A DNA stretch of 64,000 nucleotides from Ascaris suum (Eukaryota; Nematoda; Chromadorea; Rhabditida; Ascarididae), in the NCBI GenBank assembly GCA_013433145.1, contig CM024189.1:6378001-6442000 (forward strand), written 5' to 3'. This document shows positions 25,513 to 57,900 of the stretch, piece after piece. Position numbers and translations under genes: made by a program. Below the pieces are notes generated by a model. It was not told where the DNA came from and did no database searches. It saw only the letters and a program-made list of their open reading frames with translations. Every line of letters starts with the position of its first letter. The first letter of the stretch is position 1.

Positions 25513-28500
25513 GAAATGAACCTAGACACTTCAGTATGGACAATACAGCACTTTTTTAGTGACAAGAATCCTCGTTTCTGCTGGTAAAAGTACAATCCGC
25601 TGACACAACTTCCTTGTGACAAAAACGATCCGCTAAGAGAATCTTCTGCTGTCACCTAATTACTTGTTGGAAGCAACAGTTTTATTTAGTAACCTGATCC
25701 GTACTGCTGCGATAAGCTAGGGCGACTAATACATCGTTTTATTACTCATCATCCACCTCCTTCCTAACCAGATTTTGCGAATGATTTAACTGACTTTCAA
25801 GTTCTCAACCAATGTCTGGCGGAGGTTGTCCTTTCGTACTTTCCGTTAAGTGAAGCTGAATCCATCTGAGATATTGCCAACTATCAGCTGAGTAACACCA
25901 TACTGAACTTATCAAAAACGTTAGACCAACTGAATCGTTAAAGAGTATCTTGAATACAGTCAAGCAACAATGAGAAAGCAACATTTGCTTCGCACTACAC
26001 TTAAATTGAATACAGTAAAGAAAAAAAGCAAACAAGCGACCCAAGTTTAATGCAGAAGCATTATTACTCGCATAGCAACAAAACCGGAAAATCAGCAACA
26101 ACTGGAAGGACATGACCCTCATTACGGATCAAAGGTTAACCACAAGCATATTTGGCCCTGATCACATCCAACCCGACAATGAAAGCAAGATGAATCACTG
26201 AACGACAAGCAGCTAAGCTACTCCCTTCCAATCGCAAGCAATCCCCGTAAAACCGCAAGAGCGACGTCCGTCGACCTTTTGCCCTACTTTATAGAAGGGG
26301 GAATTCGTGGCCCGGCCACAGTATGGCTTCATAGCCACGAAAGTGGAGAACCCACTACCTTTTACCCACAGAATTATGGCGTCTCATAATCCTTGATCAT
26401 GTGTTCATGGTCCTGTACGTGCGTGTCCTGCTCCTGCATATACCGAAGTTCAAGTTTGGGATTAGCATTAACCTCACACTTCCTGGTGTGGGCAACAGCG
26501 TCTCGAGTGTTTCATCGCCGATTGGACACTTTCTTTGCGAACAAATGCGCTGCGGCTATTTAAGCGCTTTGTAAGCTTCAATTTGAGATTTTTTAGTGCA
26601 AGCAATTGCGTTCAAAGTATTTTAGCTTGAAGAAGCGTTTTAGCCCTGCGCAAAATAAAGCGTCAATTTACTACTTTTGCACAACTAAAGTATTCACTTA
26701 TTATTTGTCCGCATAAAAAATATTCAGTTAGCGTTAAAACACGCCGAACGTTCTTATCTGCACCGGAAATTGTTAGGTCACTGCTAACGCGGAATCTCTA
26801 CAGAAAGAAGACTTGCCTGCGCTGTGCCTCATTTCTAGCCTTGTACGACTTGATCATGAACTCCCTTACTCTCTCAGCTAAATAGTTACGGATTCCTCAC
26901 ACTCGTGGCCAAAGAATTACGTATGGCAATGTCTTGGATGCCTCTTTCGTTACAGTAAGCGCACTGAGGTCTCTACTTCAACCGATAACAACTAGGAATA
27001 ACCGTAAACTCATCGACTTCAATAACTGGCAAAAAGAAAGCACTAAATGCTTAATAATCAATAAACGAGCTGTTATCAGTGACTTCCCGCTCAGCCATTC
27101 GAATTTGATCAGTTGGGTATTTTAACCTATAGTCGTTATGGAAGTACACCTAACATCGTGATTAGAAGTGGACTAAGCAAAACATCGAGGTAATACCTTC
27201 TAAGAGAGAACAAGTTGCGAGGTAAATACTACATTGGTTAAAAACCTTTTAAGGAAATTACACTGAAACAAAAAATGATATAGTGTAGTACATCGTCTTG
27301 TTTAGATTTGATTATCAACATTTGTGGTTTTTGATTCCATAAGTTGGCGTTGCAAATTACCGCGTTTATGCTAACATGACGCATTGCATAATATGCTGAG
27401 CGGTAGGGCATTAACGTATGTTAAATTTCATCCACTTAACTAAAAGGTTCAAAATGAATGGGAGCAATTTTTATTGTTTGATGCACATACTGCAAATACG
27501 TAACGCTTAAGCAACTACACTAAATCTTTCTGTTTTCCTTCTTTCTCTTTTTTTTTCTCTTAATTAACCAGTAAATTAAAGGTGCATTTGCCGATTTTTA
27601 CCGATGAGTTCGTGCATTCATGTGCTAAATTCGAACGGATTATATTCTGCAAATGTAACACTAATACCAAACAAGGTGTACAAGAAATATTCATCTTTAA
27701 GTTCGTCTATGAATTAATCGAAATACGCCGAAGATTGCATAATATGCTGAAAGGTAAGGCATTAACGCCTGGACTTAGCCTTCTGTCATATAAAGTCTGT
27801 ATTACCTGCACGATTACTCATGCGTACACTAAAGTTCGCATGACTGTTATGCCTGTCTTCAGATCGTGATCTACTTCAGAAAAACCTGAATATTAATGGG
27901 CGCAGCAACAACGGTAATACCTCTAAAATAAAACAGACCAGCAAACGAACAGTCTCCTACCGGGGTTTATCAACAACGAAATCACAGATTTCAACCGGCT
28001 GGTACTTCGCATACCCAACGAAGCAAACAACTCGTGTAGCCATATGAAGGCTGTAAACTGCAGTGGATTTTTACCAACAGATGAATATGCGTGGCATTTC
28101 GATTATTTTGAGTGTTAGAGCACTGAAGTCTACAGTTGCGCTCAGTTGTTCACATCAAGGTGCACTTTCGAATTCAACATATTGCGTTGAAATCGAGCAC
28201 GTTATGAAATCCGATAGTGGTATTCGAATGTTGTGAACCCACAAGTTGGTGCTAATTTCTTACGAGCGTTTCCTGGATTTTCTGCGTTCGACGGAAAAAT
28301 ATCGACTGGTCAAAAATCTTCTCAAAGCATCGATCAAATTTTTCGTTTTCCAATTGCTGTTCTGATTGAACGTCGATTGCACGCAACGAATTCACTTCAC
28401 ATAGTTATAAAATTTGATACAAATGTTTCTACACTTGCATATTCCACAAGAAAGGGCATTTTCGCATGCTAGTTAAGCAACGAGGCAAATAGAAACATTG

Positions 28501-30235
28501 TCTTTCTAACTCAGGCTATCAACCAGACGAGGATGTTGAGTTTCACGCAAACATGTTCCAGTGTTGCATGCAAATCGCTATATTCGAGTACAATTGCATT
28601 TATTCTCGCATAAAGTTGCACCTTAGCCAAGTGATCGACTGTCACTTACCTTACCATGGGTTATCTCTTTAAAAGTGAGCCACATCGATGTCAAATTTCG
28701 CGGAAGTGAACACTTGGAAATATAAGAGCCATTAAATTCAATATGGAGACGCGATTATTTACTGCCATGACATCGAACGACATTGGACGATTGAAGGTGA
28801 ACTAGGCTCGTAACAAACAAAATATGCCCCAAATTCTCAGTCCTCTATATTTCTTTTTTTTAAATAAATCCCTCCTGAGAACAGAATTTTTCAAGTATAC
28901 CAGTTCTTGAAGGCTTAAGAATTATGAGAACCTCAGAGTCTGTATTCGAGGGAGTACGGTAAACTTCTATTCTGAGGACGTTTTTCAATTAGTATAAAAA
29001 CCGCCTCAGCTGCTGTCTGAAATCAAAAACTGCCTCTCTCAACTTTTCTAATTTTTCTATGGCTCGTATTATTTTCATCGTTTGTATCACTTCTTCATGA
29101 ATGCTGTCCTTTTGAATGATTGTCAGTCTCATAGCACACAGTACATAAAGGTTACGGTTATCACTTCCACTTGTCTATGAAATATGCTTCAATTGAAAGG
29201 GATAAAAAGTGTGGGACCTAGAGGGATTGTAAGCTTTTGCAAATTTCCATTGCAAGAACGAGATGTAGAGACGCCTTATCTGCACCTATATATGTGTACA
29301 TATACGCAGGTGCTCATATAGGTGCCATATGTATGTAGGTATCTGCCTGTCTGTCCGGAAATTTGAACTCAGGAAATACTGAAGGAAATTTTCCAAACTT
29401 CAATAAGCATCATGTACATTATCGGATAAAATTCTTTGCTATATCTCACGGTGATCTACAAACTTCGGGAGGAGTTTTAAGCATTTAAAAATGGCAAAGA
29501 ATTTGCATACACTCTGTGTTGATCCGATTCTCATTTCGCACTAATCGGGTCCTGGAAGAACGGATTTTTAGTGGAAACGAATCACTTGGAAGATGAAGGC
29601 GTTATTGTGCTGAATGGTTTTAATTTTTCGCTGGTAGCTTAACAAAAGTGGTTGGTCAATTGGAAAAGGGGAGGTGAGAAGGTGCAAAAGTGGCAGTTCT
29701 AGACCGCTCCTCTGCGTGTTTTATAATGGAGCAGTCATAGCAAACTAAAGAAAAAAATGAGGTTTATCAAAGGCACCAAAGCTTAACATCTTTCAACGGC
29801 TGCCGCATGCCTCGCCGATAAACACCTCTAGCAAAAGTTAGGCATAACATAGAAAGATGTTACCTTAACAGATATCTCTGTTAGTCATAACACCATCTGC
29901 AGGCTGATATGCTCAAGAGCCCGTTTTGTTGTTCTATAGTTTTGTGTACGAAACGATTATTGCACTCGCTTTGAGCTATCCGATTCGTTAAAGGCAGCAT
30001 ACCGACGAGCACCTTTCATCATTGCTCTCTGTCATCGTTTCGTTGAGAGAAGTGAAAATGGCATTTATTTTTCTCGCGTAGCGTTCGGATTCTTGCCCAA
30101 AATTAGGTGATGACCCAGAAGCGATGCACGGGTAGATAAAGAGATGGGCACGTTCCTATTTGTGCTTCAACGACAGGTCCGCACTGATTTTAAAGCCCGT
30201 TCGTTTCGCCGTTCTATCCTCTTTTGATGCCCTTC
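25513..30235. other. Divergent intergenic region
   Basis: About 4.7 kb lies between the starts of the lyase gene (-) and the PAN/thrombospondin gene (+), so it should carry both promoters. Short open frames near 27580-27870 and 28230-28470 show no clear motifs or splice partners. A 31-base direct repeat occurs at 27385 and 27737. A GC-richer block near 26270-26400 differs in composition from its flanks and could be old transposon sequence, but no ends or coding remnants are visible. Confidence 0.5.
27381..27767 (+). repeat. Pair of imperfect direct repeats
   Basis: The sequence GCATAATATGCTGA, then a short variable part, then GGCATTAACG, occurs at about 27385-27416 and again at about 27737-27767. 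The two copies differ at only a few bases over roughly 31 positions and are about 350 bases apart. This suggests an old duplication or two ends of a small element. Confidence 0.6.
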
Positions 30236-48682
<18,447 letters not shown>

Positions 48683-49917
48683 AAATTCTCGAGAAAATAT
48701 TAGCTTCATGCGCAGAATTTATCCGCTGTAGACTGAGAAACTCTCTAAAATAACTATCGAGTTCATTGCTGCTTAAAATCAATCTAAAATACGTCCTACT
48801 TCTTATTCTGAAGTATTTTTTCACCAGTTGAAATCTTCAAACAACCAATTCGGAGATCTTTCCTCCTATTTTCAGTCGATCGTAAAATCAGGCGTATTTT
48901 CGAAGATCACCTGTAATGTTTAACTGTTTGATATTCACATTCGACCTATATTTTTGAATTTGGTGAATATATCTAAACAGATCACAATTTTGAGTTGTAT
49001 TTCATTTCAACCATATCTTAAATGAAAAATTAGAATGGAGAATTTGAGAGATTCAAATCGTTTCATCGAGCACGCCAAATCCAAATAGCCAGACGATCTT
49101 TTCCAGTCATATGCGGATTCGGAAATCAATTTTTAAATGCAAAAAATGAGTGAAACGAAATCAATCAATTTTATATGCGAAATTTATGTGCGAGAAATGA
49201 GTGAAATCTTTCCTCTCCCATTCGCTTAATTGTTTGTATTGTGAATGTTTCTATTGTGCAGATGTTCGTATAATAGTGTAATGTTTTCCACATCATTTCC
49301 TCATAATGAATTGTTTCGATTGTGTATATGATGCATAGAAACCGTGCAAAAAGAATAAATTTTCTGGATGAACGACATAGGTCGACTAGAGTGGATGAGG
49401 AAGAACGCGAACTCGGAGAACGGGAGATTGGAGGCGGATGAGCAACTACTTGATGAATTGGGAACTAATTGATCTAATGTGCGAAAACGCGAATAGTATC
49501 AGCTTCTGCATTTTACCGTTTTTTAATGGAATTTTACAACCTTACTTCGCGAAAACGATGAATTTCACAGATTTTCCTCAAAAATTACGTTCATGCGATC
49601 CGACCTTTGCAATATGCGCGCGAAATCTCGGGCATTTTAAATCCCTGCAAATATTAAAAATTTGGCTGATTAGTGTGGAAAATGACATACACAGTCGAAC
49701 TCTTTGTGGCTAATCTCAGCAGTAGCTTAGTTAAGACAAGCTCACATAAACACATAAATACACCCCACCGACAACACCTCATCCCAAATTACGCCCGAAG
49801 ACATATTAGTAAGCGATATTGAGGTGCTGTTAACAAATCAACGCGCCCCACCTAAACGAAGCTTGCCCGAATTCTTGATCCGTTAGCTCCCATTGCATCT
49901 GCTTAGTGTGGACACTG

Positions 49918-50350
49918 TTTCGAAGTCGATGGATCAGGGTAGAATGTGGCATACACTACCGAATCCCAACATGCTTAGGCTGAGTATTCCTTGAGTTAAA
50001 ACTACCTTGCAGACGCACACAAATACTTCCCCATAGACAACACCTCGCCACAACGCGCTCCATAAGCCAGACCTGCACTCACCCCACCAATCTTCACTCC
50101 CCACCTCAAATCCACGCACATTTCACCTCAAGAGCTCCCACCACTGTCGACATTTGAGTCTGTGACGCCACATCGTTACCTCCCTGCAGTTCAAACCTTG
50201 CAAATGCATTAACGCCCTGCAGGGTCGAAGTTAAACTGAGAGAGAAATAAAGGAATCGCTCGTGAAAGCAGAAAGATGAGAGTGAACGACGCTCATCGCT
50301 CAAAGACAACAGCACCGTTGAGTGACGTCAACGTGATTGTCTCTTATAGA
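49918..50350 (-). repeat. Right arm of the 0.44-kb inverted repeat pair
   Basis: This is the reverse complement of 46002-46444, lacking the 11-base insertion. It lies downstream of the PAN/thrombospondin gene. Together the arms enclose 3.47 kb that contains the last two exons of that gene. Neither arm shows clear terminal inverted repeats of its own, and no transposase is visible between them. Confidence 0.92.
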
Positions 50351-51952
50351 CCAGTAAAACTGAATAAAACTATAAAATTTCTCGAATAATTGTTGTATTT
50401 TAGGGTCTCACTGCTCCAGTAGAAAACTACCACAGTCGAAATGAAAATTTGCATAAGTATTGAAAGTGCAAAGTGACGCTAGCGTTGCTCATTTTCGATG
50501 GAAAGTGTTGGACGAGCGGTCCTAGAGACAAGCAAATGCACAGAAATGGCTTGGGCACAATGCATTTCCACAACGCAAATTTGCAAAAGCTTTCTGAACG
50601 AAAAAAAAAGATTGAAAACACGTTTTCGCAACACCCATGCGAATGGTATAAAGCGTTTGGATTGTTTTTACTTAAAATTTAGGTCTTCCAGCGAAAACAA
50701 ACGAGCAGCCGTCGACTGAACGGTCTTTTTTCTAACGGGCACGAAGTGTTTCATACCCCGAGGCGCTTGTTGCATTGCTAATTTTTCGGTTCCATGTAGG
50801 CGGCGTCAAGTATTGCATGTTTGTGGTGGCAACGTTGTAAATGACGGCAGTCGAGTACCGTGTTGTGTAGTTTGCCTCACAACTCATTGTAGCCTTCACA
50901 AAGTATATAGTAAGTGTACTTTCTGCACAAAGCATTTCCCATTTACTTACATTATATTATTTTTTGCATACTTTCTAAATCAGTAGCGTGTTCTCTCCAT
51001 ATTCGGGACTCTTAATTTAAAGCGGAGATTTTGCAAAAGAAGGACAGGGGATTTGAAGAAGAATGTATATCATCAATGGTGGCAGTCTTGCTTTCTTGTA
51101 TCATAAGTCTCAGCTAGATCGCTATTGCTGCCGTTTCAGTTAACGCTACGTTCTCTTGCACAATCGTAAGGTTTTACTCTCCTCTACATTACAACAAACT
51201 TTCTTCACAACAGATATTTTTAGTAAGATGGGAAATGCCATTCGACGGGAGGATGTCGAAACGCATTCGGTCGTTTTTTTTTCGATGAAGCTTTATTTTC
51301 TCCAATAACATCTCGCGTTTAGTATTGTCTTTTTCGCTTGCCATGCTTAACAGTTTGCCACTGAGGTGATAAATATTAATAGCTATTTCATTTCCCAAAC
51401 ATGACATCGTAACTACTTTGAAACCAACACAGTACCAAATGTTCTAGCATAATTGAATTGTTATGTGTATGTTTGAGAGAGTTAACCGTCTTAAGGAAGC
51501 CGCAAAACAGAACTCCTCCCTTCATATGCTTCTAGATCTTTGAGATTCTTATTGCAAGTCGTTATGACTTAATAGAATTAAATTTAATAGAACTTATTTC
51601 CGACTGCGGATACTCGCATTGTCGCGAGCTCTGCGACTACATAAACGAAAGTCTAGTCAGGCAGTTCAAGAGAAGGATCAAATGATTGGATCTAATAAGG
51701 CTCATAATAGATTCGATAGTGCGGTTGACCCCGTTCGGCATACGATTCTCTGGTCCAAGCCGACCTTGCAGTGTTTCCCCTTGCGTAGTGGTGGCTGTGT
51801 TTTTCTCTCAAGTCCGGCTTAGCTATGTTTTCTCATCCACGGTCGCGCATGTAGCTACTGTCTTCTCTTGCTGTCCGTATTTGTTAGTAGAGAGCGTTAT
51901 TGGTTTGGAACGTAATTTCCTTGGCATTCTATAATACACGCGATGAGTTTGC

Positions 51953-51954
51953 AG
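51953..51954 (+). promoter_or_regulatory. Candidate spliced-leader acceptor for synaptojanin
   Basis: GAGTTTGCAG is followed by a 10-base leader and the ATG at 51965, which opens the conserved synaptojanin N terminus. No in-frame exon is seen upstream. Trans-splicing or a non-coding first exon would both fit. Confidence 0.55.
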
Positions 51955-51964
51955 GGTTGCGAAG

Positions 51965-54900
51965 ATGGGCGCTCGAGGATTTCGAATACTTTGTCGCAGC
52001 GATCCTAACCTTCCTTATAGCGTGATTGTGGTATCAAGTCGTTCCGAAAACTCCCTTCTACTTGAATCGTCTGCAGCAGTTACTCTCGGTGAGTTGCTAG
52101 AACATACTTTCCAGCTGAACATCGAGATTTCATTTTTCTGTCCTGATCGCAGAGTCGAAATCGGCTATCATTTGCGATTGTGCCTCATTTTGTGGACAGT
52201 TTAGAAACTCATAGTGTTGAAAGAAAAGCAATTTTCATGGCAAATGCTTTCCATTTCACTGTTTGGTAACTATGAGCCCAAACATGATTCATCATGAAAT
52301 TCGTTCCTTATAGATTTTTGTGTTCCTAAACATGGCTGAGGTTGTGTTCCTCTTTTGAATTATATTATCCTATGTCTTCAACATTTTGTCACTTTTTTTG
52401 AGCTTGGGTATAAATATTCCAGAGAGCTGCTGCCGATGAGGGGCACTTGCTTTAGACATGAAGTCTAACGTCCATCTTGAAGCAGAAGCAAAAGGGAACC
52501 AGTGTTTCACAAAAAAGCTCCTTGACGATGCATCCTCTGCATCCAGATTATTTGTGTCCTGAGACGGTCGGGTTAAAACAAGTACATCGTAGACGATTGA
52601 GACGTAAGGGTTTGTCCTACTGGTACAAAATTTCTTCTTCCATTGATTTTTTAGTTTTCTATATTTTCCCGCGTTAATTGCTAGTCCACTTGCATCTTAC
52701 GTTCACCACCTTCTATTTAGGACGTGGAGGGAGAACGTTTTGATAGGGGAGTCAAACATTTGATGAATTTCGTTATTGCATCTGGCGTAAACAATCACCG
52801 ATCGAATCATTAAACTCGTACCATTGGGAAGATTGTGGGAAAATGTGATCGGTGGGATCCCTGCACCTTCTATCCTCACCCTCCTACCTCCTTGAAATTA
52901 ATCATACTGCTGGTTGGCATGCGAGCCAAAATTTACGGTGTGCTGCATGCGGTGCTCCGATCACATTGAACTCAGCGCCATATCAGAATACTCTTAATAG
53001 GAAGTTCATTAGATCCAAGATGTGTATGCACTTGTCATTCTGAAGATGCCATCAGCCGCCTAAGAACGGATATAGTTTTTAGTAAATAATGAATCAACAA
53101 TGGAATATAAAAAAGCTTATGCAAGGGTAACCGATGGATATGGTCTAATAGGTATCTGGCGCTTTTCCAAGGGTAAGTTGTTTGTATTGCTTGTTTTTTT
53201 TTCTGCTTCTGTTATCTTATAAAAAGAAACAAATTACTTTTACTAGAAGAAAGCTTGGTTTTTAGCACTTTCTAAGGGGAGATAGATAGGCAGTTGTTAA
53301 TGATGTAAGAGAGAGGAAAGGACTTAGCTGAAAAAAATCTGCCAAAGATTTCCATCCCGCCGCTTCTTAGACAGCTTCTTATGCAAGTAAAAAAACTCTC
53401 AGAATATTGTATCGTAAGTGTTTATCTACAATGTTGAATTTCTTCTTGGCGGTGATTTGGCGAGAGCGTTGATTAACCAGCATTGAGACTCAGAAGTGCC
53501 AACTGGAAAGCGTGAGCAGCTGTAATTTGGCGACTATGTAACCATATATTCATGTAACTAAATTTTTACTTATGTTCTAAGATGTCATAACTTTGTTACC
53601 ATTAGAGCACCGCTAATACGTGTCTCAGCAGTCATTTCGTAATAAAATAAAGCCACCCATGCGCCGTAAGTAATGATTGGCAATGTCCAACTCATAGCCA
53701 TTGAATGTTTTCTTGAGAGAATTTAATTCTGTCAACCATGGTTGCTAAAGTTGTTGGCTTAGGTCGTCTCACAATGCGAAAAGAAGTGACGAAATTTGTG
53801 CCTGTCGGATGTTCCCATGAGATCTTATGTGAAAGGAGATGTAAGGCGTTCATAATTTATGAGAAGGCCATATATTTCTCTCGTTTGTTCTGCGCCTTTT
53901 TTTGCAACACTGCAGATGCGAGCGCATTTTTTCGGTTGTTTTTGGTCATGTCCATTTCCACTTTCACTCTAATATGGCTTAGTGACGGCCCTTTTTCATC
54001 TCTAGTTTGTCACGGCCACGACTGAACGTGGAAGTGGGATTATGTATGGAGGGAGAGTAGAAGGGGGGGGGGGGAGTGGGGGAAGCAAGGCGATTTTCGA
54101 AAATGGCACCATTGGAAGTTTCAATCAATTACGCCGATAATATGTTGCTATGTTATTGCTATGGTTTTCCATAGCTGTGACGTATGTTGTACCGCGCTTC
54201 AACACACGGCGTTTCAGAAGATTCTTTCTTATTGGTTGTAACTGGTGTATTATCAGTGGGACAGATCAACAATTGCGATATTTATCGAGTCAGTGCGGTC
54301 GAGTTCGTACCCTTGAAGGCGCCTTCAGAAATGGTCGACCCCCGAGTAGCTGATGTGGGTTGCCTCATTCTTGGCCATTTTCACAATTCCATGCTGAAGT
54401 GCTAATACTGAAAACAGTTGTTTGAACTTTGCATCTCTGCCGAGGAAATCTTTAGATCTTTATATGTTTGATGGTAGTTGTTCTCGAGAGAATTGCCTCC
54501 TTGTTGCGTGACATTTTTTTTTTTTGTTGTTTTCAGCTCCAACGATTGATGTCTTCCGGAATGTTCTATTTCGCTGTCGGGTCTTCGTCAGACGATCAAG
54601 CAACCCTCGATCTAACTCTTTCTGCTCACAAGCGTGCAGCTGGTGACACAACTGATCACCGCTTCTTTTGGTCTTTTCGCAGACTTGTTTTCCTTTCTTG
54701 TTTGCGACACTTTTTACATCTCTTCTTATCTGAGCGTATAGTGACTGATGTAACGTAATTGTTTTTTGAGTTTCATCTGCAAAGGGGTGGAAGTCACAGC
54801 TCACAGCCTGTTGTTTCATCTTCACGAAATCTTTCATTATAGAACGATCGCAATTGTAGTGGCTGGTGATATAGGAAGTTATTGAAGGTGACGAATCGAG

Positions 54901-57900
54901 GGTCAGGCGCAATGTCGGAGCGGATCCTGCCAATTCTTTTTCGGGCCCGACAGCTGAGAGCGAAACACTTGAAACATATACGACCGAGTTGCGAAAAATA
55001 TTTCCATATGATTAAAATACCCGCTTATAGTATAAGTAGAAACGTTTCATTAGACAAGTGCAAATAGATTCTGCTGGTTGAGAGGGTAGGCCGTTCTGGA
55101 AGTAACATCTTTGTTTTTTTTTTGCGGCTGGGAAACCCTTTCTTTTTAGGAATCGCAATTTGCATTTTCCGTTGGAGCGTTATGGTATCGATCCGAGCAA
55201 ATGGTTCGTACGAATGATGTGCGGCTCAGTACAGGTCCGCACCATGTATGTGGGTAATAAAACGGTAAAATTGGCAATTCTTTCAAGACTGAGTTGTCGG
55301 CGGGTTGGCACGCGTTTCAATGTTCGCGGCGTCGACGATGATGGGCATGTGGCAAATTTCGTAGAAACCGAGCAAGTATGTCGATTTGATATTCTAGTGA
55401 CCCGACGAAATTCATTCAGTAATGCACTCGATTAGCCCAAATTCAGTTTCAATTGTTTCACGCTGTAAGACGTTTTCTTATTCAAGTAGTTGTGTTTAAA
55501 TCGTTGATTGACCTTAATGGAGAAAGCAATCATTACTAGAGATGGAGGTGAAAAATGGAAGGGTGAGGTCGATATTCTAGAAAAAATGTGGCTAGATGAT
55601 GATCTATCACGCTGTATGATTTCTGCATAACGATGATGGAGACGGTTACCCTTAGGTGCCGCATATTTAGCTTTGTACACTGCTGTCGTTGTTTTTGAGC
55701 TGAGATTGCAGTGAGAGGGGGATTTGGATGGAATTTTAGCTGACACGGCACTCGTTTTCAACAGTTTTTACTAGGTGCTTGTCTACGAATGAATGTAGCG
55801 AATTTTCCAACTCTGAGCTGTAGTGGGGGGAATATGATTGACTAGAACATGCTCTTCGCTTTTTGTATTCCAGAAGTGAAGAGAACTTTGCCGATTAATC
55901 AGCCGATGTTTTAAGGTGAGAACTTCCTGTTGTTACCACCGAAGGCATTAGGACCTTTTGGGTTATTATAGTGTTCGCCATTCCTCTACCGCAACAAAAT
56001 TATAGGGCTCGAGAAACATTTATAAAAGTATGGTCGATGCTGTTTTGTTATCCGCAACACACTGCAGAAAGTTTCTCGGTTTTGATTTCTTTTTCTATAT
56101 TCGTTTTCTTTATCCTTGACTGATCTGAGGGACGTATCTTTTTTAGTCCTGAGCACCTGAGCACCCAGAAGTTAAGTGCAAGATAATTAATGCAAGCTCG
56201 ATTTGAGTAGGCATCGGTGGTGATGTTTTCAGTTGTTAGCATACGAGAATTGTGAAGCGTCGTTCATTCAAGTGCGAGGGTCGGTACCACTCTTTTGGGA
56301 GCAACCAGGAGTCAATGTCGGATCTCATAAAATTAAACTACGTGCTGTTGAGGCAACAGCACCCGCTTTTAATAGGTTATTTGTTTATTCATTTTTGTGT
56401 TGCAAATTCCATTTTGTTTCATCTCCCTCTAGGGAATTTTTATTATGCGGCTTTTATTGCAGTGTCTGTGTTTGTATTTTTATTGAGACATCTTGCGAAC
56501 ACGTCACTTTTAATTTTGGTTGAATTTCGTCAAGGAAGATCGCTCTGAGAATTGTTTCTTTGAAGGAACGAGTGGGAATTTCGATCACGAAATGGGATAC
56601 CTCTTTGTTTTGTGCATCGATTACGACCTACCGACCGTTGTTTTCGTTGAGGTGATAGTGATTTTAGCAACAGTACATATCTTTTGAAATCAGAATTGAG
56701 GAGTCACTATAGACACCATCTATAGCGGCGTAAAATTGTTGGTAAATAATCCGGTTAACCTCCATTAGGATGTGCAGACTCATGTTAGTCAACAGTGCTG
56801 ATTGAAATAAGTTGATCAGACTGTGCTGCGCATCACTTGTGACTTGACTTCACAAAACTTTGCTCCCCTTAGGTACGTTTCGGCTCATTCAGCCATTATA
56901 AGGTAACCGGGGCATTAAAAAAAATGAGAGCATTTCCGCCATGGCATTGAAATGAACCGCGATCGGCGATAAGTAAAGACGAATCAGCGATGAACTAAAG
57001 AAAAGTAATAGTTGATCGTGAGTTTATAATTTCCTATGAATTATAATTCATGTGAAAAGAGGCCAATGAACGCATCTCAAGAACAACTAGTTGAGAATGA
57101 AGGACGAGTGTAATTAAAGCGTGCCATCTATATTTTGCGGATTAATCTGCCATCACCGCGTATCTCAGTGCCAATTCCGACTTGTACGTTATGACAATTG
57201 TGTGTTTGAAGAACATGCTAAGCTAGTGAATTATTGATATGCAAAGGGCAAAGAGAGAATTGCAAATTCTTGCACAGCCTATCACTGTTTAAATGTTTTT
57301 GATGAAAAATATCTTAAGATCTCGATTTCAATTTCAAAAGTTGAAAATTTTCAGCTGCTTTTAGGAGCTAGAACATACCAATGGGAGGATTGGGAGAGCT
57401 TGGGGATGGGGGCTGATGCCAGCTTGTGCTATTGCCCATCTCTGCAAGGTAAAGCACTTCTTGTAAAATATTCGTCGGCCTAATTATTGTTTCGTTGAAG
57501 TGTTTTCGCAGATTGTGATCGGAAGGAGTGAACATCTATGCTTTGAGCCATGCGAGATTAAGCTTTTATTGACATTGCTTCACAGTTGCTCAGTTTTGCA
57601 TTTTAAGGCATTTTTCTCAACTGAAACAAACTTACGGTGATCTCGTCGTGGTAAATCTACTTGGTTCGAAGGAAGGCGAACGAACTTTATCAGAAGCTTA
57701 CAAGGTAAGCATACCGTTATTGTGCAGTATGCTATCTTTAAAGTTTTTTTTTTGTCAAAGTGAATGTAAAAACGAACTCTGGACGTATTGATATTATTTC
57801 TTGTGATTGTAGTACGAGTACTCGACAAAACGATTTACCATAGTACTAATATTCTCCACCACCTTGTTGTTTAGTATATCGTGAGATAAATCCAAGAATG

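Larger units (their letters stand above)
48683..51964. other. Intergenic region before synaptojanin
   Basis: This 3.3-kb gap follows the thrombospondin stop codon. An AATAAA occurs near 49351, rather far from the stop. A partial, diverged repeat copy lies near 49740-49800 and the right inverted-repeat arm at 49918-50350. The remainder (50351-51950) should contain the synaptojanin promoter. Small open frames on both strands near 50430-50720 overlap each other and show no motifs. Confidence 0.55.

Noticed and set aside
54460..54933. 157-codon - strand ORF
   Set aside because: It overlaps synaptojanin exon 54537-54670, whose + strand frame is conserved and catalytic-domain coding; the antisense frame is a shadow.
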